Source: Odontesthes bonariensis (lineage: Eukaryota > Chordata > Actinopteri > Atheriniformes > Atherinopsidae). From it: a DNA stretch of 64,000 bases. Below are positions 1 to 13,000 of this stretch, in pieces. Position numbers and translations under genes: made by a program. The notes under the pieces are model-generated. The model did no database searches, was not told the origin of the DNA, and was given only the letters and a program-made list of their open reading frames with translations. Where the stretch lies: contig NC_134510.1 of the NCBI RefSeq assembly GCF_027942865.1, positions 36,139,663 through 36,203,662 on the forward strand. Direction: 5' to 3'. The first letter of the stretch is position 1. Every line of letters starts with the position of its first letter.

Positions 1-286
1 TGCCTAAAGATCCAGTTTAAAACGGCTTCTTTGCTAAGTTGTCTGTTCTGTGTGGACACGACACTGGTTCATCCCTTGAGTTAGGAGCCTTTTTCCTGCC
101 TGAATGATTCACAGGTCAGAGTTAGGGGGTTTAACAAATAAAACTAACACATTCCTCTTAAAATGATCAGGTACAAGGACTGAAAATCAGAGAAAAAGCA
201 GAAAATGTCCAAAGAAGAATTTTGAAAGCTTCAGAGAACTGTTGCTCAGGACCACTTTCAAAGTTCACACGAGGGTCTGGCTGCTT

Positions 287-582
287 CACTGGAAAAAATC
301 TAAGTCTTACCAAGTATATTTGTCTCATTTCTAGTCCAAATATATCATTACACTTAATATAAGACACAACTGCCTAACAAGCACTATTTCAGCCAGATAT
401 AGGGACTTGTTTGAAGACAATACATCTGGAATATCTTGTTAAATGAAATAGTCTTGAAAAAAAATTGTTTTGACATCTTGACAAGCCGATTTTCACTAGT
501 TCTATTGGCAGATTTTTTTGCTTATTTCAAGCAAAAACATCTTGTTTTTTTACTTAATTTTGGAGGGGCATTTTTTCCAGTG
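287..582 (+). mobile_element. CACTG-ended nonautonomous DNA element (copy 1, internally shortened)
   Basis: Begins CACTGGAAAAAAT and ends ATTTTTTCCAGTG, with TT on both sides (285-286 and 583-584) as a 2-bp target duplication. The interior matches the copies at 4846 and 11036 but lacks about 120 bp. The ends resemble EnSpm/CACTA elements. No coding capacity. It lies in a Notch intron. Confidence 0.8.
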
Positions 583-896
583 TTGGAAGGAAAATAAAAA
601 GAAATGAGGGGTGATTAAAGACTTCTGAACTGTATTTTAATGTCTGTAATTTCTGTGACTTACTGATGGACAAGCTATTCATAAGACTGGCAGCCATCTT
701 TGTTCTTCTGGCAACACTTTTTAGTTAAAATTTCTATCACATGGAAATGGTGCCTCTCTATTTAGCAAGAGGCTGTAGAGACAGATGATACATGTGGGAA
801 AGGTCCACTCAGATAGGACTTGAACCTCCACAGATGGTGTTTCTAACATCTCCCACAGTCAAGCACATTCACACTAATCTGCATCCACCTCCGCAG

Positions 897-1041
897 CCGT
901 GTCCGGGGACCCATGGCACCTGTGTCCGGGGAACAGAAAGTGCAGGGACAAGTTTGGAGATGGGTCCTGTGACAAAGAGTGCACGGATACAAAGTGTCTC
1001 CGCGACGGCTTCGACTGCCTGAAGGACAGGGGTCACTGCAA
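897..1041 (+). CDS. Notch exon: Lin12/Notch repeat 2
   Basis: Preceded by acceptor CCTCCGCAG and followed by donor GTAAAA. Reads DPWHLCPGNRKCRDKFGDG and continues through CDKEC and DGFDC, the cysteine spacing and Asp-rich calcium-binding pattern of the second LNR of Notch (human NOTCH1 has the same DPW start and DGFDC). LNRs shield the S2 protease site until ligand pulls. The alternative acceptor at 858 is rejected because it puts a stop in frame. The first LNR and all EGF repeats lie upstream of the window. Confidence 0.85.
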
Positions 1042-4000
1042 GTAAAAACCCTTCTGTCACTATCACTTTAGAAGCATAGATTCTTGTTCATGTTTCAGTA
1101 TATTCTAGTTATTTTCACAGAATAGTTTATCAGCTCTGAAGTACCCTGATTTAAAAGGCTTTATTATCACAAACCCCTGTCTCTTGAGCAGGGGCGGTCC
1201 TAGGGGCGGGCCGACGGGGCAATTGCCCGGGGCGGCACCATTGCGAAACCCCGCCCCCAAACGACATCGCGAAAATGTTAAAATAGTTATAAACATGTTC
1301 AAAATCGTTTAAAACGTGTTATTTCTACACTATTACCACATTGTTGTAATAATAACATTACTATAAGTGGTTTTTGTTATTATAAGCATTTTTTGCCGTT
1401 TTTTTTTTTTTTTTCTTTACCGGGGGCGGGGCGTCTGAGGGGGCATTGCCCGCAGCGCAATTAACTGTAGGACCGCCACTGCTCTTGAGGTATTATTTGA
1501 GACTTAATTTTCATATAAATAACTGACTTCATCCAGAAAAGAAAAGCCAAAATGGTAACAGTCATTACTGTTGTTTAGTTTGTCAGAGGAATAATTGTGC
1601 ATTTTGGATTAAACTATTGAATCGGAGATGATGCATATATCGCATTACTTTGCCACTGATTTCTAATTATTGTCTCTCTTCACTCCTCCCAGTCCAGGCC
1701 ACACAGACTACTGCCGCGCGTATTACGCCAGCGGCCGCTGCGACCAAGGCTGCAACAACGCCGCCTGCGGATGGGACGGCAGCGACTGCATCAAACACCA
1801 GAAACCTCAGTGGGCCAAAGGCACCCTGCTTGTTCACAGTAACGTCCCAAAGCAGAATGGCACCAGCACCATCAGCCCCCTTCTCTGGACACTCAGTGTC
1901 CTCCTGCAGTCACCCCTCAAACTGACGGACTCCGTTCCTCTGGCTGCCAGCATGAACTTGTTGGACTTCAGTCCTCAGGAGCTCGCCGAGCTGCTGGCCC
2001 ACTCGTACCCGGGAGACTCAAACGGGTAGGTAATTAGTCAAATATCTCTGGTGTTATGATTCGAGGGGGTCAAAAATAGTTATTGTATAGTAATTAAATT
2101 AACAAGACGGATAATAAGAAGGACACCTGCGTAAGACAGATGAGAATATTGCAGCTATTTGTAAATTCAGGCTTTCTTCTTACAAATTTTGATCTGATAT
2201 ATTTATTGCAACAGGAGTAATTTAAAGGGGAAGTTTTTTTTTTTTCAAACCATAAAATATGTTCATCTACTCTTTTTTATTTTTTATTTTTTTTACATTA
2301 CACATAAAACATTTCTACATTATACGCCAGGGGATAAAAGAGGCCACATTAAAATATTAATCGCTTTCTGGTTGTTTGAGAATTCAATGGAGGTCATGTA
2401 CTGGCTGATCTCACCGAGAAAGGCAAGAAAATATGTTTTTTTTCGCATGAATTTACATTTATGAATATGAAATTTTGCCATTAAAATGATGAGGTTGATA
2501 ATAAAAGTTATGTTGGCTTTTTCTTTGGTTTTGTTAAAGTCAGGGAGCCCAAACAATACACTCCCCCAAGATGAATTAAACTCATTACCAATATTGTTAG
2601 CGATAAAGTACTCCACAGTACATTTCACATCAATATCTTTTTTTAATCTTTTAACAATATGATCATTGGATGGAAAAAATCTATGAATTAACTTAAAATA
2701 AACTTCTCTGACTTTATTAGTTAACAGGTATCTGTTGGGTAAGAGCCAGATCTTCTTCCAGTCTGTGTGTTCCAAGTATTTGTTCCAGTATGAGACCACG
2801 TATGGAACTGTGGTGTAATCCCTTTTAAATGGAATCTAATTAGTTTGTTGTTTTTACGTTCATCTACTCACCAATATCAGTTTGGTGAAAGTCGGCGTCC
2901 TTCTGACGCTATTTAGATCACTCGAGTTCCGCTTATATCCATATAAGGGCATCTACTGGGATGGCGTCATCAACGTGCGCTGCCGTAGCAGCAGCACCTT
3001 TACACGAAATTTGTTACTGCTGCTGGTAACATGCTCCGTTATTGCATATTTCCAAATTGCCATGTTGCAAAAAACTAGCAGTAGCAAACTCCATGGCTGT
3101 GTTCGAAACCGCATACTACATACTACTCATACTAACTTTTTGAGTTAGTATGCGAGTTTGAGTAAGCGAGAAGTTCCCGGATGCATACTAGATTCTCCAA
3201 AATGTTGGGTATGCATCATGAGGTTACTACTCATACTCAAACTACCCAAGATGCAACGTAATGTGACGTCGCCAATCGTCATTTCCTGTCAAAACGGCAG
3301 TTTCAAGCTAGCTACAACGAGGGTAGGTTCACTTCCTGTTTTCAAAACAAAAGCACCAATTGTATCGTAATGGCTTTCCCTATGATAAAAGGCAACGGGT
3401 ATTTTATTTTGTGAAAATAACCGGAAGTGCGTTAGCTCACTGCGGCTAGCTTTAGTAGCGCCGAATTCGTGGGAACAAAATTGTAAATAGCCGGTATTTT
3501 GTCAGATTTTCAACACGTTGGGGATCTAAACGACTACTTTCTCTCCTGAAAATGTTTCAAATGTTGCTAAAGTTTACAGAGTTTAGAGCTTAAGCGAAAT
3601 CAGCTTCAGGCCGGCTGATTTCGGCTCGGGCAGGAGCGAAATGCATTGTGGGTAAACGCTCTGCATACTGTCTGATCGATGAGTATGTAGTATGTAGTAT
3701 GCGGTTTCGAACACAGCCCATGTAAAGATGGCCGACCGTCACCGAGCTGCGCTGCAGTGGCGCGGCTCGATGACGTCATCCCAGTAGATGCCCGTTATGT
3801 GGATATACGCATCTCGAGTGATCTAAATATCGTTGGAAGGACGCCGATTTTCACCAAACTCTTATCGGCGAGTATATGAACGGATTTTATGCCAGAAATA
3901 AAGTCCAGTTTTTAAAAAACCGAACTTCCCCTTTAATTGATATAAATTTGTCCAGGATCTCCTTAGAAATAAAATATACATGTTACCGACGTTGGGATGC

Positions 4001-7000
4001 AGAGCAGGGGTGTTGGGTAAACACTTGAACTCAGTTAATTCTGCCTGACATGTAGAGAAGTGGAAAATAACAAACTTAATTTTGTCCTAGATCAGTATAA
4101 GCTTAACTGAGCTCTAAGTGACAGATATTAAAGGCGGATATTGTTTAAAAGTGCAACAGGAGGACAAGATCCACAGCAACACAAAACTATGTCACCTGCA
4201 CAACAGTAAGATTCAGCTCCTTTTGCATTAACACATACAATCATGTGAAAAGAAAGCACACCCTCTTTCATATCTAAGCTTTTATGTATCAGGACAATAA
4301 AAAAGAAACATGGAAAATACAATCTCAGATTAGCAACTAAATGTGACACATAGTGGCACTGTGTCATCTAATGTGTCCACCCCATGGTTGAACAGCTTAT
4401 AGAACCACCTCTGCAACTATAACTTGAAGTAATTAGTTTCTGTTTGATGTTATCAGTCTTTCCAGCGTTGAGTTTGCAGCTCTGGTTTCTGCACAGCTCT
4501 CTGAAGGTCCCAGCACAGCATCTCAGTCAGGCTGAGCTCTGGACTCTGACTGGACCGTTGCAGCACCTCGATTCTTCTCTTCTTCACACATTCTGCTGCA
4601 GATCTGCTGCTGTGTTTAGGATCTTTGTCCTGTTGATGAGGCAGTTTCAGCCCAGCTTCAGCTGTCGGACAGACGGCCGAGTTTGGTCTGTTTGGTCACT
4701 TTGGTCTCAGGTGTCCAAAGAACATTATTCCAGAGGAGATGTAGCTCTTCGGTTTTTTACAGTCTGTATGAGCTTAGGGTGAACTTGGCGGGATAGTTCA
4801 TATAGTTTGGAAATGGCCATTGAAACCCTTCCCAAATTTCCAGAACACTGGAAAAAATCAAAGTCTTACCAAGTATATTTGTCTCATTTCTAGTCAAAAT
4901 ATCTCATTACACTTAATATCAGACACAACTGCCTAACAAGTACCATTTCAGCCAGATATAGGGACTTGTTTGAAGACAATACATCTTGAATTACTTGTTA
5001 AATGAAAAAGTCGTGAAAACAAATTGTTTTGAGTCACATATCATATGAAACAAGCTTTTTTTTTTTTACATTTGAAGAGGTTTTTAAGCTAATTTCAAGA
5101 TCACTTTTATCTCAAAAGTCCTAAATATCACATTTTATTTCAAGAAATCTTGACAAGCCGATTTTCACTAGTTCCATTGGCAGATTTTTTTGCTTATTTC
5201 AAGCAAAAACGTCTTGTATTTGTTGTTTTTCTTACTTATTTTTGGAGGGGCATTTTTTCCAGTGAACCAATTGCTTCTCTAAGATCATTGCTGGTGTCTT
5301 TCCTCCTTGGCATATAATCCATGTGTTGTTGCTCATCTGAGGTTGTATTTACCTAATTTCAAGGTAAGGACAATACTTTTCACACGATTGTAAATCAACA
5401 CAAAATAAAAGGGTACCACGTACAGACTCTGTGGAGCCTCAGTTGGCCAGTCTGGTATATATCAGTGGACAAAGTACTGAATAAGACGGGCCTAAAAAAA
5501 AAGAGCTGTTCTTTCCTACTGTGTCTTTCCCAGTTCCCTCCTTTTCCTCCAAGTGGACAACAGGCCGTGCTCCCCTTCGCTCTCTACCTGTTTCCCGTAC
5601 GCTACCGAGGCCGCCAATTTCCTCCGTGCCGTCATACTGCTGAAGCCTTCCACGTTCCCCGCCCTCCCGGAGCTGAAGGCCATCATCGGTGTAAGAGGTG
5701 TCCGAGAGGAAATAGGAAGCAGAGAGGAGGAAAAGGAAGCCGAAGGTGTGCTCTGGTTTTCCTGTCTACCACACACACACAAGCAAGCACACATATCCAT
5801 CTTTGAATTTCATCCAAACTAAACAGTGTAAAAAAACTTTGTCCTTCCAGCGTGTAAAGCTGTCGCAGGTTTTAAGATCTGCTGACATATTTATTCTTAT
5901 ATAAATAGAGATGTACACACATTCAGACGATAATGACTAAATTATTTGGTGAAAGAAACTGATGTATTTATTATGACTGAGCCCGACGTCAGTGAGGATG
6001 TCGGTAAAAGTGAATGAAGCTTAAAGCTAATTTATTAAGGCCTGAGCAGTTTTTCCAACACTGAGGGTCAGGATTTCATCAGGGAAACTGTTTTTTTTAT
6101 TACTTTTATCTTCATAATAAAAGAGGAAAAGGAAACACGAGATGTGTAAATGTACTTTTTTTCTACAGCCCTTTACAGACAATACTTACGGTGTACCAAA
6201 GTTCTTTACAGCAGGTAATAAATAAAGAGAAGAAGAAGTAAAAACAAATAAAAACAATAAAAGAACAGTGAAAGCAATAAAATACAACAAAATCAAATAA
6301 GATAAAAGTGTCATCATACTACTGTATAAATTATATATTATATATTGCTGTGTAACTCTTAATGTTTTTATTTTCATTCAAAGTTTCAGCCAGAGCTGAC
6401 CCCTGCATGGCTGTGGGCTGTGGTTGCCATAGCGATCTCACACTAAAAACAATAAAAGAACAGTGAAAGCAATAAAATACAACAAAATCAAATAAAATCA
6501 AATAAGATAAAAGTGTCATCATAGTACTGTATAAATTATATATTATATATTGCTGTGTAACTCTTGATGTTTTTATTTTCATTCAAAGTTTCAGCCACAG
6601 AGCTGACCCCTGCATGGCTGTGGGCTGTGGTTGCCATAGCGATCGCCCTGCTGCTCGTACTGCCCCTGGTGGTGTTCCTGGTGATGAGGAGGGTGAGGCA
6701 GCGGCGGTCAGAGAGGAGCGGCAGCGTCAGGGTGAGACGCCGGTCTAAGGTCACGGATGACGACAGCAGCAAAGCGAAGGCCTGGATCCAGCACGTGGCG
6801 CACCAGGATCAGCGCGTCCGGTCCAGCAGAGAGAAGGACAAGATCAGCCTGCGGAAGAAGAAGAAGGCCAAGGAGGCGGAGAAAAAGAGAAGGAGGGAAC
6901 CGCTGGGGGAGGACGCCATCCGAATGAGGTGAGTGGAGCCGCTTTGAGGGGATGTTTCGTTTGCTGGAAGAATGATGTGAGTGTAAAACAAGTGAGAACG

Positions 7001-10000
7001 CGTCCTGTACAATCGCCACAGTGGCTAAATGTCACTTTCTCCTCTCACTTTTCATTTTATCTCTGTACAGAAACACTTCTGCTTTACATCCTGATGCATT
7101 AATAGCTCAATTATTTATGGTAAAATGAAATTAAAAGTGCCAAACATAGATTATTCATTCAGATCATTACTTTAAATGAGACAATAGTTTCGTGAAATAT
7201 ACATAAAGTTTTGAAAAAGACTTGAATGCAGTGCTTAGACCATAAAGTCATTAGGAAAACGAGTAAAAAAAAGTCTGTTGCTCACAGGCTTTTACTTTGT
7301 AAAAGTCTGTTGCTGTCTGCTGCAGAACAGGAAAAGAAAGTAATCGGCGGATCCACCAAACATGGAGAAGGGTACGGAACTTTTACTCGGCCATTTTCAT
7401 TTTAAAGTTCTTCCAGACGGCGGAGTCGACAGAACCAAAGTCATCTGTAAACTCTGCCAAGTTGAATTGTCTTCTCAGCGTTGTAGTTCCAGTCTAAAAT
7501 ATCACTTAAAGGCAAAACACTTTCAAAAGACTTAAAGTCTCTGATTCTCGCCCTATCCCAGGGAGTGAGTACAGCTACCCTTCAGAGGAAGATGATTTTG
7601 GCCATTTGTATTCAAGAGAAGACCTCAGTAAATACTGTACCTCCTCATGTTCCAGAACTAAATTTAGTTCACCCAGAGACTACCACTGCTGCGTGTTTCC
7701 ACATCACAAAAAACATTTAGATGTGCTCCATGGCTCTTTGGTGATTGGGGAAACTTAAAGGTAGGGTAGGAGATCCTGGATTTTGAGTCCAGCGAAGCTG
7801 CATTTTGAAAATACACAGGTAAAAAGTCCCAACCCTTTTCTTCACTTTCCCCCCCGAAGGCACGCCTCTAGAGTACATGAACGCGCACGAGCACAAAGGT
7901 GCACGAGCGCTGTTCTGACAGCAAGCATCGATTGGTTTGGCTAACTTTTGCTAACTTTTTCTCATGGCAGATTCACAGGTAAGAAAATACCTTTCAACAT
8001 CATAATGAACCGTTTAATAATGCTAGGTGCTAGCCTAGCTGGCTCTAGTTTAGCTTCCTGCCAAGCTTCTGGACGCGTAATTCGTTCATGGAGCAGGGTA
8101 CGCGCACAGGGGGAAGGAGGGGGAGGGAGGAGCAGGTTGCAGTTTGATAGACGGCATCAGTATCCAATCATTGTTAACGGTCCGTTCAGTATGATTGGAT
8201 AGTGTTTTTCCTAGATTGTACGTTCTAGAGGCCACTAAAACTTTTCATTTTTATGTCAAAACTTTTAATTAATTGGTTGCAATGGGGGTGTGAAGAGTAT
8301 TTCAAGCAATATGTAAAAGATGCTCCAGAAAAAGAACCCCTACCCCACCTTTAAGACCAAAACAGCCGAGAAATGTGTTGTTTCATAAACTGCGCTTTGG
8401 TTTTCAGGCCCCTGAAAAGGGACCAGGACGCGGGCAGCGACACAGATTTCACCCAGAGTTCAATGGAAGACATCAACATGAGATGCTCCAGGCGGCAGGA
8501 AGACGCCTCCATCTGCGACCACAGGGCACCGGAGCAGAGACATTTTCGGGCTGGAGCCTCTCAGACCCGCAGGCCAATGCAACGTAATGATGCCTCCACA
8601 TTTTAGACATTCTCATTTGCTTCCTCAGTCATTCATGACCACCAAAACCTTCCAATTTATTTCCTCTCAGTCCTTGTTTTTAAAGTTCTTTACCCTCTAT
8701 GTTGAATGTAATTCAATTGCAAAAAAAACCCCATATTTTTTAACTGACATTGTGACAACATTGTTATCGTGAATACTTTTGGCCACAATCATCATGTGGT
8801 GAAACACAGACATCATGCCAGTCCCAATTAGAAAAAGGCAAGGCAGTTTTATCTGTGCAGCACAATTCAACAACAAGGTGATTCAAAGTGCTTTATAGAT
8901 ACATTAAAACAGTAGAAATAAAAAGAATGATTTAAATTTTAAACAAAAAAGAAAGAAAGAAGAACAATAGATAAAATCAGAAGTTAAATGTGATTAAGTT
9001 TTGAACCTCAAGCTTCAGATTTGGAGCTTTATCCAAACGCAGATGAAAATAGGTGTGTCTTCAGCCTGGACTTAAACACACTGAGTGTTTCAGCTGATCT
9101 GAGGCTTTCTGGGAGTTTGTTCCAGACATGTGGAGCATAGAAGCTGAACGCAGCTCCTCCATGTCTGGTTCTGACTCTGCGAACTGATAGAAGACCGGAT
9201 CCAGATAAGCTGAGGGCTCTGGAAGGTTCATGCTGGGTCAGGAGGTCCCTGATGCATTCTGGTCCTGGACCATTCAAAGCTTTATAGAGCAGCATCAGAA
9301 AAAGTTATACATGTTACTACACTGTGATCACATGAACGCTTCCTCCTGATCAGACTCAGTTACTGAATTTTACCAGCTCTTATTATGGTTACCAGTGAGA
9401 AAATCCAGGATTATTTCCCTCAATTAGGACCATTTTCACAGAGCCCTAAAACACAGAAGGATAAGGGACCGTAAAGGACGAGATCTGAACACATCACAGC
9501 AGCTTTAAAATCTTTACACTGACTTCCAGTCAGTCACAGAATAGATTTTAACAGCCTGCTGATGGTTTACATCTGTGATGTGTTCAGAGAATATAAAGCC
9601 AGCAGAGCTCTTAGATCCAAGGACTCAGGTCAGCTGGTCCAGTCCAGAGTCCAGACTAAACATGGAGAAGCAGCATTTAGCTGTTATGCTGCAAACAAGT
9701 GGAACAAACTGCCAGTGGAGATTAAACTTTCACCAAATGGAGACATTTTTAAATCCAGGTTAAAAACATTTCTTTTCTCATGTGTCTATGCAGGAAATCT
9801 GCACGCTATCTTTGAACTTATCTGGACTGTTGCTTGTTTTTAAATTCTTTTAAATGATTTTATTTGTTTCTCTTTATATTCTTTTATGTTTTTTTTAATG
9901 CTTCTTCCACTCCCTGCTGCAATGCTTTTATTTTATGTAAAGCACTTTGAATTGTTTGTTCATGAAATGCGCTATACAAATAAATTTGAATTTATTTGAT

Positions 10001-13000
10001 TTAAAGGATTTTCAGGTTTAATAAACAAACATTAACATTAGTATTTTACATGTACTTTAGATATAATAGATATAGTATCAGTCACTACATTTCTGAGTTT
10101 TTTACTGTTTTGGGGAGATTTTCCATGAACTATTCGTCTCCCACCTGCACTTGTGTCAGCTTCTTCTATCCTGAAATGCTTCCTGTTTCTCTTCAGCTCC
10201 ACCCAGAGGTTGGGAGAGGACCGCCATGCCCCCGCCTCTGCTCAGCCCTCCTCAGCAGGTCTGTCGGTGTTTCTTTTGACAGACTCCATGTGTGTTTTGA
10301 TTGAACCTAAAGGTTTTGTATTTCCGTGTCGGCAGTCAGCAGAGTGGTGCGGTCCTGATGGGTCTGTGGTTCTGATCCGAGCGGTCCGGAGCGGGCTGGA
10401 CAGAGTGGTCTTAGAGCTGCTGCAAGCAGGAGTTCCAGTCAACAACACAGATCATACCGGTAAATCCTCCTCGCACTACTTATTAATGTTAGTTCGGCGC
10501 CTGAAAGCCTGAAGCCAGAGTTTTTTCTCCTGGTAATTCTTGGTGGTGAAGTAAGAATCGACTCATTGCTGACTCACTAATGAAATAACAGACATGAAGC
10601 CAATAACCTTCTCTGACTGGTGCATGTAGAGTTAGTTTTGAGAGCTAACCTTGTTTCTGCCCCTAACAGTCCGAGGCCAGGCTGGGAGTACACTACCATC
10701 TTTACTCTTATTTTATGGGTACTGTTTAAAGGGATAGTTCGCCTCTTTTGACATGAAGCTGTGTGACATCCCATATTAGCAACATCATTTATGAACATGT
10801 TCTTACCCCCTGCTGCGTCCTGTGAGCCGAGTTCCAGCCTCGTTTTGGTGTTGATGAAGGTAGTCAACAATATCTGCGTAGGGTGTCAACAATGTTTGTT
10901 GACACCTTTCAGTCTGAAGCAGTTGGACCCTTGGTCCCTACACCCATCCTTTTTTTTTTTTTTTTTTGCCACATTATTTTTATTTTCACTTTTTAACACT
11001 TTTACATACAGCCTTTACATTTGTACACTGGAAAAAATGCCCCTCCAAAAAGAAGTAAGAAAAACAACAAATACAAGACGTTTTTGCTTGAAATAAGCAA
11101 AAAAATCTGCCAATGGAACTAGTGAAAATCGGCTTGTCAAGATTTCTTGAAATAAGATGTGATATTTAGGACTTTTGAGTTAAAAGTGATCTTGAAATTA
11201 GCTTAAAAACCTCTTCAAATGTAAAAAAAAGCTTGTTTCATGTGAAATATGACTCAAAACAAGATGTTTTCAAGACTTTTTCATTTAACAAGATATTCAA
11301 GATGTCTCGTATTAAAACAAGTCCCTATATCTGGCTGAAATTAAACTTGTTAGGCAGTTGTGTCTTATATTAAGTGTAATGAGATACTCAACGAGACAAA
11401 CATAATTGGTAAGATTTAGATTTTTTCCAGTGTATATCTTCATTCAACTTCCATACAAAAAGTCGCTGCATTTGTTTAAAGACAAGTAAAAGCAAAACAA
11501 AACATAACACTCAAAACAAGGATGCTCCTCCTGTTAACCAAGGTGATAATCTATATACAAACAAGTATTATTAATAAATGCAAAATAAGACACAAATATA
11601 GAGAAAACATACAAATCTTACAAGGTCAGGATCTGCATTGCCCACAAAGATTAGTCATCCACTTCTTCATCTAGTAAATCCAAGTCTTTAATGCAGCTGA
11701 TGCTCCAAAAGTTTTCAAATAATTGCCGTTTAGCCTTTAATATGTAAGTTATTCTCTCTAATGGAAGGCTTGCTAACATCTGTCTTATCCATCGAGTAGT
11801 ACTCGGTCTACAGATTTTTTTCCACAATAATGCAACACATTTCTTGGCATAAAGCAAGCTGAGGTCTATAAATGCCCGCTCATTCCTACTATAGTTGTGT
11901 TTCTCTGGGTATATGCTCCCTGTATCCATCCTACTGAAACCACCCCGTGTAAACGCTCGAGTCAGCCACACATTTCTGATACCTGCAAACTGAGGGGTGG
12001 AGTAACTTGTAACTTACCCCGTATCTCTCACGTCCTCTTTTTGTTTCCCTCCTCTCCCTTCCTTTCCTCCGTCCTTCCCCAGCTCCCCTGCTCTCCTCCT
12101 CTGACTCAGAACAAAGTTAATAGTCAGGTCAACAGACATATTAGCTTTGTTGCTTATCCTTCTCTTTGCTCGAGCCTTCCCCAGAGCCTCTGTCTTCCTG
12201 TTTCTACAACAACCCCCCCTTCTTTTTTTTTGTCTTTCCTCGTGTCCCATGTTGTTCTTTTCTCCGCGGCTGAGGCATCCCTCCCTTAATCCTCCCTCTC
12301 TTCACCACCTGGGCTGGACTCTGTTGTTAAATGGTTGTTCACTGGCTGACTTACTCCCTCCCTTCTTCCCCCTCACCTCCCCTCCACTCACACTGTCTCT
12401 CTCAGGGAGATCAGCCCTGCACTGGGCATGCTCAGTAAACCACCTCTCCCTGGCAAGAACGCTCATTCGCTACGGGGCCGCTGTTGACCTCCAGGACAAC
12501 AAGGTAGCTACCTATTATTACACTGAAAAAAGTGACTTTTTGCTGAAGTAAACTCTATCAGAGTAACCGTCATAATTTCTACCTTGTATTTTTAAGATTC
12601 AGTAAGAACTAGAGCTTCTTAAGTAAAAATATTTTATTCTTATTCTTATTGGTTCAGTCTGCTAAGTTAAATTTATTTTTACTTTTATTGTTAAATGTAC
12701 AAATCTGTTTTTATTTAGTTTACTGATGTTTATTATTATTACTATTATTATTATTTACCCTACTCTTCATACTGTAGATTTGTTTATAGCTGATGTTTAT
12801 TCTCTATTTTTATTCTATTCTATTTGCTTGTTTTTCCTTTAATTGTTTACTTATCTTTTATACTATACGCTGTTGCAACATAATAATTTCCCAAATTGGA
12901 ATGAATAAAGTACTTATCTATCTATCTAAACATTTTATGAACGAAATACATGAATTATGGGGGAAGAGTAAGTTTTACTTAGGTTTCCTCATACAATTTA

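Larger units (their letters stand above)
2222..3936 (+). mobile_element. TTAA-flanked long-inverted-repeat element carrying two nested insertions
   Basis: Flanked by TTAA at 2222-2225 and 3933-3936. Terminal repeats TTAAAGGGGAAGTT and AACTTCCCCTTTAA, with the inverted arms continuing inward for about 150 bp (both arms contain GGGCATCTACTGGGATG). TTAA targets point to piggyBac or Kolobok type. Nested inside are an L1 fragment (2273-2857) and a palindromic element (3095-3718). It occupies the Notch intron 2026-5533. Confidence 0.75.

Noticed and set aside
2320-2799. 159-codon minus ORF as a host gene
   Set aside because: Lies between a 12-bp target duplication with a poly-A-like tail and resembles the C-terminus of L1 ORF2.
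5465-5822. Three overlapping ORFs of 89-113 codons as separate genes
   Set aside because: Only the frame through DNRPC...FLRAV matches the Notch heterodimerisation domain; the others are shadows of that exon.
6186-6582. Minus ORFs of 63 and 83 codons that share the sequence NKNIKSYTAIYNI-like ends
   Set aside because: The repeated peptide comes from the tandem DNA duplication, not from a repeated protein.
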